A stretch of DNA of 64,000 nucleotides. Origin: Hymenobacter baengnokdamensis (GTDB lineage: Bacteria > Bacteroidota > Bacteroidia > Cytophagales > Hymenobacteraceae). The stretch's first letter is position 1, and the number at the start of each line of letters is the position of its first letter. The translations under genes and the position numbers were made by a program. The stretch spans positions 4,030,001-4,094,000 of the forward strand of contig NZ_CP044285.1 in assembly GCF_008728635.1 (NCBI RefSeq), given 5' to 3'. This document shows positions 17,858 through 26,356 of this stretch, one piece after another. The notes under the pieces are model-generated. The model had not been told where the DNA came from, did no database searches, and worked only from the letters and a program-made list of their open reading frames with translations.

Positions 17858-19696
17858 ATGCAGCCGCAGCCCCTCGCGCCCGAAGCCCTGTTTCCCGATT
17901 CCTTACTGATTGAAGTGGCCTGGGAAGTATGTAACCAGGTGGGTGGCATATATACCGTTATTCGCTCAAAGGTACCGGCGACCATGCCGGCCTGGGGCGG
18001 GCGCTACTGCCTGCTGGGGCCCTACTTCCCGCAGCAGGCTCAGGGTGAGTTTGAGGCCTATGACGACGACCAGCTGGCGGGCATGACCGACCCCTACGCG
18101 GCCGCCGTGCGCACGCTGCGCGCCCAGGGCATGGATATCTGCCTGGGAGTGTGGCTCGTAACGGGCCGGCCGCGGGTAGTACTCATCAACCCGTTTCAGA
18201 AGTACAGCCAGCTGGCCGGGCTGAAAAGCGACCTCTGGCGCGACCATAAGATTCCGGCCCCGGACCACGATGATTTGCTGCATCAGGTCATTGCTTTTGG
18301 GAATCTGGCCACGCAGTTTATCGAAGCCGTAGCCAGGCAGACAGTCGGCCAGTGGCAGGTTATCGGCCACTTTCACGAGTGGATGACCGGCGTGGCCATT
18401 CCGGAGCTGCGCCGCCGCCAGGTGCCTGTGCACCTCGTGTTTACCACGCACGCTACCCTGCTGGGCCGCTACCTGGCCATGAACGACCCCGATTTTTACG
18501 ACCACCTCATGCTGGTAGACTGGCGCAGCCAGGCCCGCCACTTCAACATTGAGCCGGCCGTGAGCATGGAGCGGGCCGCCGCTCATGGCAGCCACGTGTT
18601 TACCACCGTAAGCGAGCTGACGGTGCGGGAATGCATCTATCTGCTCGACCGGATACCCGATGCCGTATTGCCCAATGGCCTCAACATCGAGCGCTTTGTG
18701 GCCCTGCACGAGTTTCAGAACCTGCACAAGCTTTATAAGGATAAAATCCATGAGTTTGTGATGGCGCACTTCTTCCAGAGCTACTCCTTTGACCTCGACC
18801 AGACCCTATATCTTTTCACTTCCGGAAGATATGAATATCATAATAAAGGATTTGACCTGACCCTCGAAGCCCTGGCCCGCCTCAACCACCGCCTGCAAGC
18901 CAGCGGCCTTGAAGGACAGGTAGTGATGTTTTTTATTACCAAGCGCCCCTACACCAGCATCAACCCACTCGTGCTGCAAAGCCGCGCCCAGCTGGAAGAA
19001 GTGCGCCAGACCTGCCGCGCCATTGAGGAGCAGGTGGGCGAGCGGCTGTTTTACGCCGCCGCCGCCAGCCAGGACCACCGCCTGCCCGACCTCGACAGCA
19101 TGGTGGACGACTACTGGAAGCTGCGCTACCGCCGCGGCCTGCAAAGCTGGAAAACCTCGGCCCTGCCCTCGGTTATCACCCACAACCTGGTGAACGACCA
19201 GGACGACGACATCCTGAACTTCGTGCGCCGGGCCAATTTGGTAAACAATCGGCACGACCGGGTGAAGATAGTCTATCACCCTGATTTTGTGAGCACTACC
19301 TCGCCCCTGTTTGGCATGGACTACGGGCAGTTTGTGCGCGGCTGCCACCTGGGCGTGTTTCCGAGCTACTACGAGCCCTGGGGCTACACCCCGCTTGAGT
19401 GCGTGGCGCGCGGCGTGCCGGCCATCACGAGCGACCTCTCCGGCTTTGGCGACTACGTAGAGAAGAATGTATCCGAACATGAGGAAAAGGGTATATTTGT
19501 GGTGCGCCGCCAGGAGCGCAGCTTCGACCAGGCCGCCGAGGAGCTTACCGATATGCTCTGGAATTTTGTGCTGCTGAGCCGCCGCGAGCGCATCAGCCAG
19601 CGTAACCGGGTGGAGAGCTCGGCCGATATTTTTGACTGGAAAAACCTGCGCGTGTACTACGACCGGGCTTATGCGCTGGCGCTGGAGCGGCAGTAG
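17858..19696 (+). CDS. Glycogen synthase, GT3 family (eukaryotic-type)
   Basis: A 612-residue glycosyltransferase that extends alpha-1,4-glucan chains from a nucleotide sugar. I chose the ATG at 17858 over one 34 codons upstream because the upstream part is Cys- and Leu-rich without family similarity, while EVAWEVCNQVGGIYTVIRSK at the new N-terminus is the GT3 hallmark that replaces the KxGGL motif of GT5. GHFHEWMTG and TVSELTVRECIYLL are also GT3-like. The acceptor-side E-x7-E motif is intact at E506 and E514 (EPWGYTPLE). Animals, fungi and Bacteroidota carry this type. The next gene begins 3 bp after the stop, so the two form an operon. Confidence 0.93.
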   Translation: MQPQPLAPEALFPDSLLIEVAWEVCNQVGGIYTVIRSKVPATMPAWGGRYCLLGPYFPQQAQGEFEAYDDDQLAGMTDPYAAAVRTLRAQGMDICLGVWLVTGRPRVVLINPFQKYSQLAGLKSDLWRDHKIPAPDHDDLLHQVIAFGNLATQFIEAVARQTVGQWQVIGHFHEWMTGVAIPELRRRQVPVHLVFTTHATLLGRYLAMNDPDFYDHLMLVDWRSQARHFNIEPAVSMERAAAHGSHVFTTVSELTVRECIYLLDRIPDAVLPNGLNIERFVALHEFQNLHKLYKDKIHEFVMAHFFQSYSFDLDQTLYLFTSGRYEYHNKGFDLTLEALARLNHRLQASGLEGQVVMFFITKRPYTSINPLVLQSRAQLEEVRQTCRAIEEQVGERLFYAAAASQDHRLPDLDSMVDDYWKLRYRRGLQSWKTSALPSVITHNLVNDQDDDILNFVRRANLVNNRHDRVKIVYHPDFVSTTSPLFGMDYGQFVRGCHLGVFPSYYEPWGYTPLECVARGVPAITSDLSGFGDYVEKNVSEHEEKGIFVVRRQERSFDQAAEELTDMLWNFVLLSRRERISQRNRVESSADIFDWKNLRVYYDRAYALALERQ

Positions 19697-19699
19697 GTT

Positions 19700-20599
19700 A
19701 TGTTCGCACAGAGGTGCCTTCCGCTCCTGCTTTTTGTAGCCACTACTACCCTTGCCCACGAGTTTTGGCTTCAGCCGGCCAGTTTTCGGGTAGCGGCCGG
19801 GGCCACTCTGCCGCTGCGCCTGCTGGTGGGCGATGGCTTCGTGGGCACTGCCTGGCCCCGGCCCACGCGCCGCGTGCGGCGCTTCCTGCGCTTTGGCCCC
19901 GGCGGCTTTACCGACTCTACCGACCTGCGCCCGGCGCTGCTGGCCGATTCGCTGGCCCCGGCCATAGGCTGCTCTGCGCCCGGTACGCACCTGCTGGCCC
20001 TTACGAGTCAGCCAGCTTTCCTAGGACTACCTGCCAGCCAGTTCACGGCCTACCTGCGCGCCGAAGGCTTGGGCTACGCCCTGCGCCAGCGCGAGGAAGC
20101 CGGCCAGACTACTTCTAAGCCAGGCCGCGAGGCATACCAGCGCTGTGCCAAGGCGCTGGTTTTTGCTACTGCGGGTGCCACGGGGCGCACGCTGCTGGCC
20201 AGTGCCGACACGGCATACCGGCGGGTGCTGGGCCTGCCGCTGGAGCTGGTGCCCGAGCAAAACCCTTACCGCCTGCGCCCCGGCGCGGCCCTCACGGTTC
20301 GGGTATTGCGGCAGGGCCAGCCCGTGCCGGGCGCACCAGTGCAGGTGTGGCAGGCTGGTATAGCGCCGGGGCCAGCCGCTGCACCGGCTATACGTCACTT
20401 CACCACTTATACCAATGCTCAGGGGCGGGCGCTGCTGCGGCTGCCCGGTCTGGGGCCCTACCTGCTGGCTACCGTGCGCATGGAAGCCGCCCCGCCGGCG
20501 CTGGCCGGGCAGGCCGATTGGCTTAGCACCTGGGCCTCCCTCACCTTCGGCGGGCCCGAAACGGCGGGTAAAACCGTCTACTCCCAACCTGCCAATTAG
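19700..20599 (+). CDS. DUF4198-like secreted protein
   Basis: A 299-residue protein with a signal peptide (MFAQRCLPLLLFVATTTLA) followed at once by HEFWLQP. That start, with His right at the cleavage site, is typical of DUF4198 proteins, some of which sit with nickel or cobalt uptake systems and may bind metal through the N-terminal His. The C-terminal part (about 185-270, YRLRPGAALTVRVLRQGQPVPGAPVQVW) looks like a beta-sandwich of carboxypeptidase-regulatory type. It begins 3 bp after the glycogen synthase stop and is presumably co-transcribed with it, but a periplasmic protein has no obvious place in glycogen synthesis. The function is unknown. Confidence 0.75.
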   Translation: MFAQRCLPLLLFVATTTLAHEFWLQPASFRVAAGATLPLRLLVGDGFVGTAWPRPTRRVRRFLRFGPGGFTDSTDLRPALLADSLAPAIGCSAPGTHLLALTSQPAFLGLPASQFTAYLRAEGLGYALRQREEAGQTTSKPGREAYQRCAKALVFATAGATGRTLLASADTAYRRVLGLPLELVPEQNPYRLRPGAALTVRVLRQGQPVPGAPVQVWQAGIAPGPAAAPAIRHFTTYTNAQGRALLRLPGLGPYLLATVRMEAAPPALAGQADWLSTWASLTFGGPETAGKTVYSQPAN

Positions 20600-20627
20600 T
20601 TAGCACCTCACCTTCGGCCTTGCTCCG

Positions 20628-20658
20628 TTTCGCATTTTCCTTTTTATCGCTACCTTCG
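20628..20658 (+). promoter_or_regulatory. Possible promoter of the STAS gene (TTTC-N19-TACCTTCG)
   Basis: TTTC (20628-20631) and TACCTTCG (20651-20658) are separated by 19 bp, each one base away from the Bacteroidota TTTG/TAnnTTTG consensus. The leader to the ATG at 20698 would be about 33 nt. This is a sequence match only. Confidence 0.35.
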
Positions 20659-20697
20659 CCACCCAGCACCAAAATCTCCATCTCCCGCCACGGTTTT

Positions 20698-21072
20698 ATG
20701 AAGTACTCCATTGATAAAAAAGAGAGCTATACCGTCATCACCATCGATGAAAAAAAGCTCGATACCACCGTTGCGCCAGACCTGAAATCGGAGTTTGTTA
20801 AGCTCAACGCTGAAGGCAGTAACAACCTGATACTCGACCTTCAAAACGTTAAATACACCGACTCTTCGGGCCTGAGCAGCATCCTTATCGCCAACCGCCT
20901 GTGCAACTCGACGGGCGGCCTGCTGGTGCTCACCGGCCTGCAAGACCACGTACTGAAGCTCATTACCATCAGCAAGCTTGAGTCGGTGCTGCACATTCTG
21001 CCCACGGTGGAAGAAGGCATCGACCGCATCTTTTTGCACGCCATTGAGCGCGACCTGACGGATAAAGAATAG
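20698..21072 (+). CDS. STAS-domain protein (anti-sigma factor antagonist type)
   Basis: A 124-residue single STAS domain, the fold of SpoIIAA and other anti-anti-sigma factors. The phosphorylation loop is intact: YTDSSGLSSIL, where Ser57 matches the Ser that anti-sigma kinases phosphorylate in SpoIIAA. The start at 20698 was chosen because an upstream ATG adds 26 residues of non-conserved sequence. No RsbW-type kinase or sigma factor is next to it, so its partner must be encoded elsewhere. RNase Z follows after a 139-bp gap on the same strand. The STAS then RNase Z order looks familiar from related genomes, but I could not check that here. Confidence 0.9.
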   Translation: MKYSIDKKESYTVITIDEKKLDTTVAPDLKSEFVKLNAEGSNNLILDLQNVKYTDSSGLSSILIANRLCNSTGGLLVLTGLQDHVLKLITISKLESVLHILPTVEEGIDRIFLHAIERDLTDKE

Positions 21073-21079
21073 CCTGGAT

Positions 21080-21107
21080 GTCAGTTTTTGGTTGTCAGTT
21101 GTCAGTT
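21080..21107. repeat. Degenerate heptamer tandem repeat (GTCAGTT)
   Basis: Four 7-bp units lie end to end: GTCAGTT, TTTGGTT, GTCAGTT, GTCAGTT. A near-complement (CTGGCAACC, 21121-21129) follows and can pair with GGTTGTCAG (21090-21098) with one mismatch. It lies in the gap between the STAS gene and RNase Z. See the related array at 34811-34889. Confidence 0.5.
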
Positions 21108-21211
21108 TTTTAATTGATAGCTGGCAACCTCTATTTTTTAGGCTTATTTGCTGCGCTCGTTCGGACTAACCATTACCTGGCCCGAACGACCAGCACCTGA
21201 CAATCACTCCA

Positions 21212-22129
21212 GTGACTTTTGAGCTTCAGATATTGGGCAGCGGCTCGGCTACGCCGATGGTAGGCCGCCACCCCACGGCCCAGCTGCTGGCCGTGGGTGA
21301 GGGCCGCTACCTCATCGACTGCGGCGAGGGCACCCAGCTGCGGCTGCTCGAACAGCGCCGCCGTCTAAGCTCGCTTCGGGTTATTTTTATCTCCCACCTG
21401 CACGGCGACCACTACTTCGGGCTGTTTGGACTATTGAGTACCCTGAGCCTGCAAGGCCGCCAGGAGCCGCTTACGGTAGTTGGTCCGCCTGGCCTGGAGC
21501 TGGTGCTCACCACCCAGGCGCTGCACTCGCAGATGCAGCCGGGCTATACTATCACCTTCGTGCCCGTCGATACGGAAGCGCACGCCGTGGTGTACGAAGA
21601 CGCGCTGGTGCGGGTGTCGTCGCTGCCGATGCGCCACCGTATTCCGTGCTGCGGCTATTTGTTTGAGGAGCAGCCCCGGCGCAACAAGCTGGTGAAGGAG
21701 CGCCTGCCCGCCGGCCTCTCCCCCACCGAGCTGAGTCAGCTGGCCCAGGGCCACGACCTGCCCGCCGACCCGGCCACCGGTCGCCCGGCCCTGCGCCACG
21801 CCGACGTGTCGGTGCCTGCCCCCGCGCCGCGCCGCTACGCCTTCTGCTCCGACACGGTGTACCAGCCCAGCCTGGCCGAGTTGCTACACGGCGTCGACCT
21901 GCTCTACCACGAGGCCACATTCCTGCACGACCTGCGCGAGCGGGCCGCCGTAACGTTCCACAGCACCGCCCGCCAGGCCGCCGAGCTGGCCCAGGCAGCG
22001 GAGGCCCAGCGCCTGCTCATCGGGCACTTTTCTTCGCGCTATAAGCAGCTCGAAGGCCATTTGCAGGAAGCGCAGGCGGTGTTTGCCTGGACGGCGCTGG
22101 CCACCGAAGGCCTGGTAGTAAGCGTGTAA
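21212..22129 (+). CDS. rnz: Ribonuclease Z (tRNA 3' processing)
   Basis: A 305-residue metallo-beta-lactamase-fold endonuclease that trims tRNA precursors 3' of the discriminator base. The zinc motif HxHxDH is clear at about 62-67 (ISHLHGDHYFG). Other family blocks are LGSGSATP at the N-terminus, LIDCGEGTQLRL (about 34-45), YCFCSDTVY-like text at about 209-216 (YAFCSDTVY), HEATF (about 232) and the C-terminal HFSSRY that closes the zinc site (about 271). The start codon is GTG; upstream in-frame sequence offers no better start. Both tRNAs in this window lack an encoded CCA, so they would need this enzyme followed by CCA addition. Confidence 0.96.
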   Translation: MTFELQILGSGSATPMVGRHPTAQLLAVGEGRYLIDCGEGTQLRLLEQRRRLSSLRVIFISHLHGDHYFGLFGLLSTLSLQGRQEPLTVVGPPGLELVLTTQALHSQMQPGYTITFVPVDTEAHAVVYEDALVRVSSLPMRHRIPCCGYLFEEQPRRNKLVKERLPAGLSPTELSQLAQGHDLPADPATGRPALRHADVSVPAPAPRRYAFCSDTVYQPSLAELLHGVDLLYHEATFLHDLRERAAVTFHSTARQAAELAQAAEAQRLLIGHFSSRYKQLEGHLQEAQAVFAWTALATEGLVVSV

Positions 22130-22247
22130 ACATTTCCCTGGCTTACGCTGTCCTGGCAACCGCAGCCAGGTCGCTGCCCTCACGCGAATTATCCGCGGCT
22201 GGGCCGGCCCCCTTGCCGCGCTACGCTTGCTCTGACCACCCAACCCT

Positions 22248-22997
22248 ATGCCTGCCACCTACGCCCACAAAAAACAGCAGCTTTACCTCGTACTCAGCGG
22301 CATATTCCTAGTGAATGCCCTTCTGGCCGAGATTATCGGCGTAAAGATTTTTTCGGTCGAGAAAACCTTCGGCCTCACCGGCAACCTGACGGCCGGCGTG
22401 CTGGTGTGGCCCGTGGTATTTCTCTCCACCGACATTATCAACGAATACTTCGGCCACAAGGGCGTACTGCGGGTGACCTTTCTAACGGCCGGCCTCATCC
22501 TGTATTCCTTCCTGGTGATTCTGGGCACCACGCACCTGGTACCGGCCGACTTCTGGCTGGACCTGAACAAAACGGACACCCTCGGCCGGCCCTTCAACAT
22601 CGAGTTTGCCTACCAGAGCATCTTCCGGCAAGGCATGGGTATTATCATTGGCTCGCTGGTGGCATTCTTAATCGGGCAGGCCCTCGATGCCAGCGTGTTT
22701 CAGCTGTTTCGGCGCATCACGGGCAGCCGCTTTATCTGGCTGCGAGCCACTGGCTCCACGCTCATCTCGCAGCTCGTCGATAGCTTCGTGGTATTATATG
22801 TGGCTTTTTATATATTTGGCAACTGGACGCTGGCTCAGGTGCAGAGTGTGGGCTGGTTCAATTACTGGTATAAATTCGCCGCCGCTGTTTTGCTCACGCC
22901 GCTGCTGTATCTGGCGCATTACCTCATCGACCGCTACCTTGGGCCGCAGGAAACGGTGGAGCTGCAAGAAGAGGCTTTTGTGGATAAAAGCGTGTAA
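22248..22997 (+). CDS. yhhQ: Queuosine precursor transporter (YhhQ/QPT family)
   Basis: A 249-residue inner-membrane protein with about six hydrophobic segments. Family marks are NALLAEIIGVKIF near the N-terminus, WPVVFLSTDIINEYFG (about 54-69), the FAYQSIFRQGMGIIIGS stretch, and LISQLVDSFVVL (about 172-183). Characterised members import the queuosine precursors preQ0 or preQ1 for tRNA wobble modification. Tryptophanyl-tRNA synthetase and RNase Z lie nearby, so this stretch is rich in tRNA-related genes, although clear operon evidence is lacking. The C-terminal tail is acidic (QEEAFVDKSV). Confidence 0.9.
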   Translation: MPATYAHKKQQLYLVLSGIFLVNALLAEIIGVKIFSVEKTFGLTGNLTAGVLVWPVVFLSTDIINEYFGHKGVLRVTFLTAGLILYSFLVILGTTHLVPADFWLDLNKTDTLGRPFNIEFAYQSIFRQGMGIIIGSLVAFLIGQALDASVFQLFRRITGSRFIWLRATGSTLISQLVDSFVVLYVAFYIFGNWTLAQVQSVGWFNYWYKFAAAVLLTPLLYLAHYLIDRYLGPQETVELQEEAFVDKSV

Positions 22998-23021
22998 GAT
23001 TATCACCAAATTTGCCTTTTT

Positions 23022-23666
23022 ATGCGTCTATTCTACTTAATTATTTGTCTGCTACTACCACAATTTGCATTTGCTCAAATTTTCGGATTTATACCTTTTG
23101 AGTCAGGCTCTTACGTAGCGGCAAGTAGTCCGACTACTCGCGTTGAAGCCGGCCTTAAATTGCGGAATGGTGAGTTGTTGATAGCGAAAGACGGTAAAGG
23201 CAAAAAGTCCGAATTTAGTCCGCAGCAGATAATTTCTTTTCGCGTCGGCGACCGTAAATACACTACTGCCACAGGCTTTGAAACTAGGAATGGTTTATTT
23301 AGCGCCAGTACTACCAGGGTTAAGTTTGTTGAGCTACTCGATAGTGGGCAGGTCATTTTGATGCGTTACACCTATTATGCATCAAATGGTAGTGGGCCTT
23401 ATGGAGGTGGCGGCACGCAAGTGGAAGAATATTTATTACGTCGGTCAATCCAGTCAGCTATCACTCCTATAGAGGCTAATTGGCTAGGTGGAGGCAAGCA
23501 TTTCATGGAAACATTGTTGCCTTATTTGTCTGCTCGGCCTGACCTAATAAAAGCATTAGTAGCTAAAGAGATAGTAGTTGATGATTTGGCACCACTTATT
23601 CACGCGCTTAATACCAATCAACCTTTCGTAAGACCCAAACCAACTGGTCCCTTCGGCGTCCATTAA
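23022..23666 (+). CDS. Secreted protein of unknown function, AT-richer than neighbours
   Basis: A 214-residue protein with a clear signal peptide (MRLFYLIICLLLPQFAFAQ). I do not recognise the mature domain. It contains a short beta-rich N-terminal part (VEAGLKLRNGELLIAKDGKG, LVEFRVGD-like text) and a Pro-rich C-terminal end. Codon use is clearly more AT-rich than in the flanking genes (many TTA, AAT, GTA, ATA codons), a sign of transfer or relaxed selection. The gap to yhhQ is 24 bp and to trpS 14 bp, so all three probably lie on one transcript. Confidence 0.7.
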   Translation: MRLFYLIICLLLPQFAFAQIFGFIPFESGSYVAASSPTTRVEAGLKLRNGELLIAKDGKGKKSEFSPQQIISFRVGDRKYTTATGFETRNGLFSASTTRVKFVELLDSGQVILMRYTYYASNGSGPYGGGGTQVEEYLLRRSIQSAITPIEANWLGGGKHFMETLLPYLSARPDLIKALVAKEIVVDDLAPLIHALNTNQPFVRPKPTGPFGVH

Positions 23667-23680
23667 TATTTAGTTAGTAA

Positions 23681-24661
23681 ATGTCCCGTATCCTTACCGG
23701 CATCCAGAGCACCGGCCGCCCGCACCTGGGCAACCTGCTTGGCGCCATCCTTCCGGCCATCGAGCTGTCGAAAAACCCGGCCAACGACTCGCTGTATTTC
23801 ATTGCCGATTTGCACTCGCTCACCACCGTGCGCGACCCGGCGCTGCTGCGCGCCAATACCTACGCCGTGGCGGCGGCCTGGCTGGCCTGCGGCTTCGATA
23901 CCGAAAAAAACCTGTTTTACCGGCAGTCCGACGTGCCGCAAGTAACGGAGCTGACGTGGTACCTGTCGTGCTTTACACCTTATCCGATGCTGGCTAATGC
24001 GCACAGCTTCAAGGATAAGAGTGATAAGTTATCGGATGTAAATGCCGGTCTTTTTACTTACCCGGTCTTGATGGCGGCTGATATTCTGCTCTACGATGCG
24101 GAGATAGTACCCGTGGGCAAAGACCAGATTCAGCACCTGGAAATAGCCCGCGACATCGCCCAAACATTCAATAATCGCTATGGTGAAACCCTCGTGCCGC
24201 CCCAGGCTCGCGTCGATGCCGAGCTAATGACCATTCCGGGCATCGACGGGCAGAAGATGAGCAAGAGCTACGGCAATATCATCGACATTTTTGCCCCGGA
24301 GAAGGAGTTGCTTAAAACCGTGCGCAGCATTATTTCGGACAGCACGCCGCTCGAAGCGCCCAAAAACCCCGACTCCGATACCACTTTCAAGCTCTACTCG
24401 CTGCTGGCCACGCCGTCTGAAACGGCCGACCTGCGCCAGCGCTACGAGGCGGGTGGCTACGGCTACGGCCACGCCAAGCAGGCGCTGTACGAGCTGATTC
24501 TGCGGCGCTTCGCTACCGAGCGCGAGCAGTTCAACTTCTACATGAGCAACCTGCCCGAGATTGACGCACAGCTGGCCATCGGGGCCCGGCGGGCGCAGGA
24601 ATACGGAGCAAGCGTACTGGCTAAGGTGCGACAAAAGGTGGGATATAGCGGCGCGCAGTAG
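23681..24661 (+). CDS. trpS: Tryptophanyl-tRNA synthetase
   Basis: A 326-residue class I synthetase that charges tRNA-Trp. The HIGH-type signature is TGRPHLGNLLG (about 10-20) and the KMSKS loop is GQKMSKSYGN (about 190-199). LTWYLSCFTPYPMLANAHSF and AADILLYDAEIVPVGKDQIQHLE are the substrate-binding regions known in bacterial TrpRS. Length is normal for the family. The start is an ATG preceded by an A-rich leader (TTTAGTTAGTAA). It ends 5 bp before the end of the convergent acyltransferase gene. Confidence 0.97.
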   Translation: MSRILTGIQSTGRPHLGNLLGAILPAIELSKNPANDSLYFIADLHSLTTVRDPALLRANTYAVAAAWLACGFDTEKNLFYRQSDVPQVTELTWYLSCFTPYPMLANAHSFKDKSDKLSDVNAGLFTYPVLMAADILLYDAEIVPVGKDQIQHLEIARDIAQTFNNRYGETLVPPQARVDAELMTIPGIDGQKMSKSYGNIIDIFAPEKELLKTVRSIISDSTPLEAPKNPDSDTTFKLYSLLATPSETADLRQRYEAGGYGYGHAKQALYELILRRFATEREQFNFYMSNLPEIDAQLAIGARRAQEYGASVLAKVRQKVGYSGAQ

Positions 24662-24665
24662 CTCC

Positions 24666-25319
24666 TTATTTGAATACCTTAACGCGGCTGGCATCCACCA
24701 GCCGCTTTTTGCTGTACTCCCCAGTGTACACAGCGTTATCTTCGGTGTGCTTGCCGATGAGCGAACCGGCTCCGATAATATTGTTGTGGCCGAGCTGCAC
24801 ATTCTCGTTGATGATGGCACCCATGCCAATGAAGGTGTTATCGCCCACCCGCGAATTGCCTCCTAATACGGCTACAGACAGCAGGTTGTGGCTACCAATA
24901 ACGGTATGATGCCCGATAGTGCAGGCTAGTATCATCACATTGTCGCCGATGGTCACAAAAGGATGAATGAGGCTGGGAGACTCGATAAAAACATGCTCAC
25001 CCATCACTAGATTGGGCCACGTGATGGCTCTGGAACCAATATAGCTAGCAAATCTGTAGCCTATAGCTTTGGCTTCCTCAAAAAGCTGGCGGCGCACCTT
25101 ATTCAGGCCCACAGCAATGTAGAGCTTATACTCCGATGGCGGATACAAAGCCGTTAACTCTTCAAACGCAACTAGCGGCAGGCCTTGAAACTGCGTTCCG
25201 ACCGCCGATAGATAGGCCGCGCCTACACAAAAGGCAACTACCTCGTACGGGCTATCGTGGGTAAAGAGATAATGCGTGCACTCAGCCTGTTTGCCAATTC
25301 CATAAATAACAAGCTTCAT
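24666..25319 (-). CDS. Left-handed beta-helix sugar acyltransferase (NeuD/PglD-like)
   Basis: A 217-residue protein. The start at 25319 gives MKLVIYGIGKQAEC, the N-terminal nucleotide-like fold typical of this family, whereas an upstream start would add 39 unrelated residues that run into the GT2 gene. The second half has hexapeptide repeats (TIGDNVMI, IGHHTVIGSHN, RVGDNTFIGMGAIINENVQLG, IIGAGSLIG). NeuD/PglD-type enzymes acetylate amino sugars for surface glycans; the acceptor here is unknown. The glycosyltransferase upstream ends 59 bp before this start, so they form a small glycan operon with the unknown gene at 26349-26690. Confidence 0.85.
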   Translation of the reverse strand: MKLVIYGIGKQAECTHYLFTHDSPYEVVAFCVGAAYLSAVGTQFQGLPLVAFEELTALYPPSEYKLYIAVGLNKVRRQLFEEAKAIGYRFASYIGSRAITWPNLVMGEHVFIESPSLIHPFVTIGDNVMILACTIGHHTVIGSHNLLSVAVLGGNSRVGDNTFIGMGAIINENVQLGHNNIIGAGSLIGKHTEDNAVYTGEYSKKRLVDASRVKVFK

Positions 25320-25378
25320 ATAATCTTCTCTATATACATTCAATTCTTTTGTGCTGCTGCGGGTTGAGTATTTTCGTG

Positions 25379-26356
25379 CTAGGCAGCTCTTCTCCCAAAA
25401 TTCTTCAGGCATTCGCGCTGCAGCAAAAGCAGCCATCGGGCCGTTACAGCCAGTAGACTTTTTAGCTGGCTAGGCCGGTAGAGCGCTCGCAACCGCAAGG
25501 CCTGCTGCAAGGAGGCGGTAGCCGCGGGCAGCGCGCCGCGCCTCGTATACATATCGGCAAAGTTGAGATAGTGCTTACTAAGGGCGCGTCGCAGCATCGC
25601 AGCATGCTCCGTGAGAGCATAATGCTGCACAAGTTGGTGGTACATGGATAGAAATTTAGTCTGACGCCACTCTAAGGTAGCAAATCTCCAGCTACTGCTC
25701 ATGTTGCTGCGGTAGCAGCCCATCACCTCTTGCATCAAGTATATCTTACCCTTGGCCGCGTGTATAACAACGAACGGGAAATCGATAGGGAAAGTCTGGA
25801 AAAGCCAGTTGGGAAGCTCCTTTAGGTCATTGCGCAGCACCATTGAGCCAGTCTGGCCGAGGGTCTGTTGCAAACTGTCGCTAAACGTGTATACCTGACG
25901 CAGACTTTTAAGCGATTTCCCGGTCGGGAGCGATGGGATATATTCCGGCGGCATTATGGGTGCCCCGTCCTGAATGATTTCTACAAAATGAAAACAGATG
26001 GCAAAATCGGCATGCTCGTCGAGCCATTGCACCTGCCGGGCCAGCTTATCGGGGCTGGTCCAGTAATCATCGCCTTCCAAAAAGGCTAGATAGGGCGCGT
26101 GGGCCAGGGCTAGGCAGGCCTGCAAGTTGGCGCCAGCGCCCAGGCGTTGTTCGTGGTAAATAGGCCGAATGCGGTCGGGAAACTGCCGGGCATACTCCTC
26201 CACGATGGCGCGGGTCTGGTCGGTTGAGTAGTCTACGCCCACTACTACAGTGTACAAAAACGTAACCTGCTGCTGCAATATGCTCTCAAGCGCTTGCGCA
26301 ATATACAACTCGTGATTGTAGGTTAGCACGAGTACGCTCACTTTAGCTTCAGACAT
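25379..26356 (-). CDS. Family 2 glycosyltransferase
   Basis: A 325-residue GT-A fold transferase when started at 26356 (MSEAKVSVLVLTYNHE). An upstream alternative would only add Cys- and Pro-rich residues. The N-terminal nucleotide-binding region is intact, including VVVGVDYSTDQT, and the metal-binding motif is EGDDYW (about 92-97), with a C-terminal helical region of about 100 residues. Similar proteins build surface polysaccharides or glycoproteins, and no hydrophobic anchor is seen. The upstream small gene ends inside its first codons (8-bp overlap), which suggests translational coupling. GC content falls here compared with the flanking housekeeping genes. Confidence 0.9.
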   Translation of the reverse strand: MSEAKVSVLVLTYNHELYIAQALESILQQQVTFLYTVVVGVDYSTDQTRAIVEEYARQFPDRIRPIYHEQRLGAGANLQACLALAHAPYLAFLEGDDYWTSPDKLARQVQWLDEHADFAICFHFVEIIQDGAPIMPPEYIPSLPTGKSLKSLRQVYTFSDSLQQTLGQTGSMVLRNDLKELPNWLFQTFPIDFPFVVIHAAKGKIYLMQEVMGCYRSNMSSSWRFATLEWRQTKFLSMYHQLVQHYALTEHAAMLRRALSKHYLNFADMYTRRGALPAATASLQQALRLRALYRPSQLKSLLAVTARWLLLLQRECLKNFGRRAA

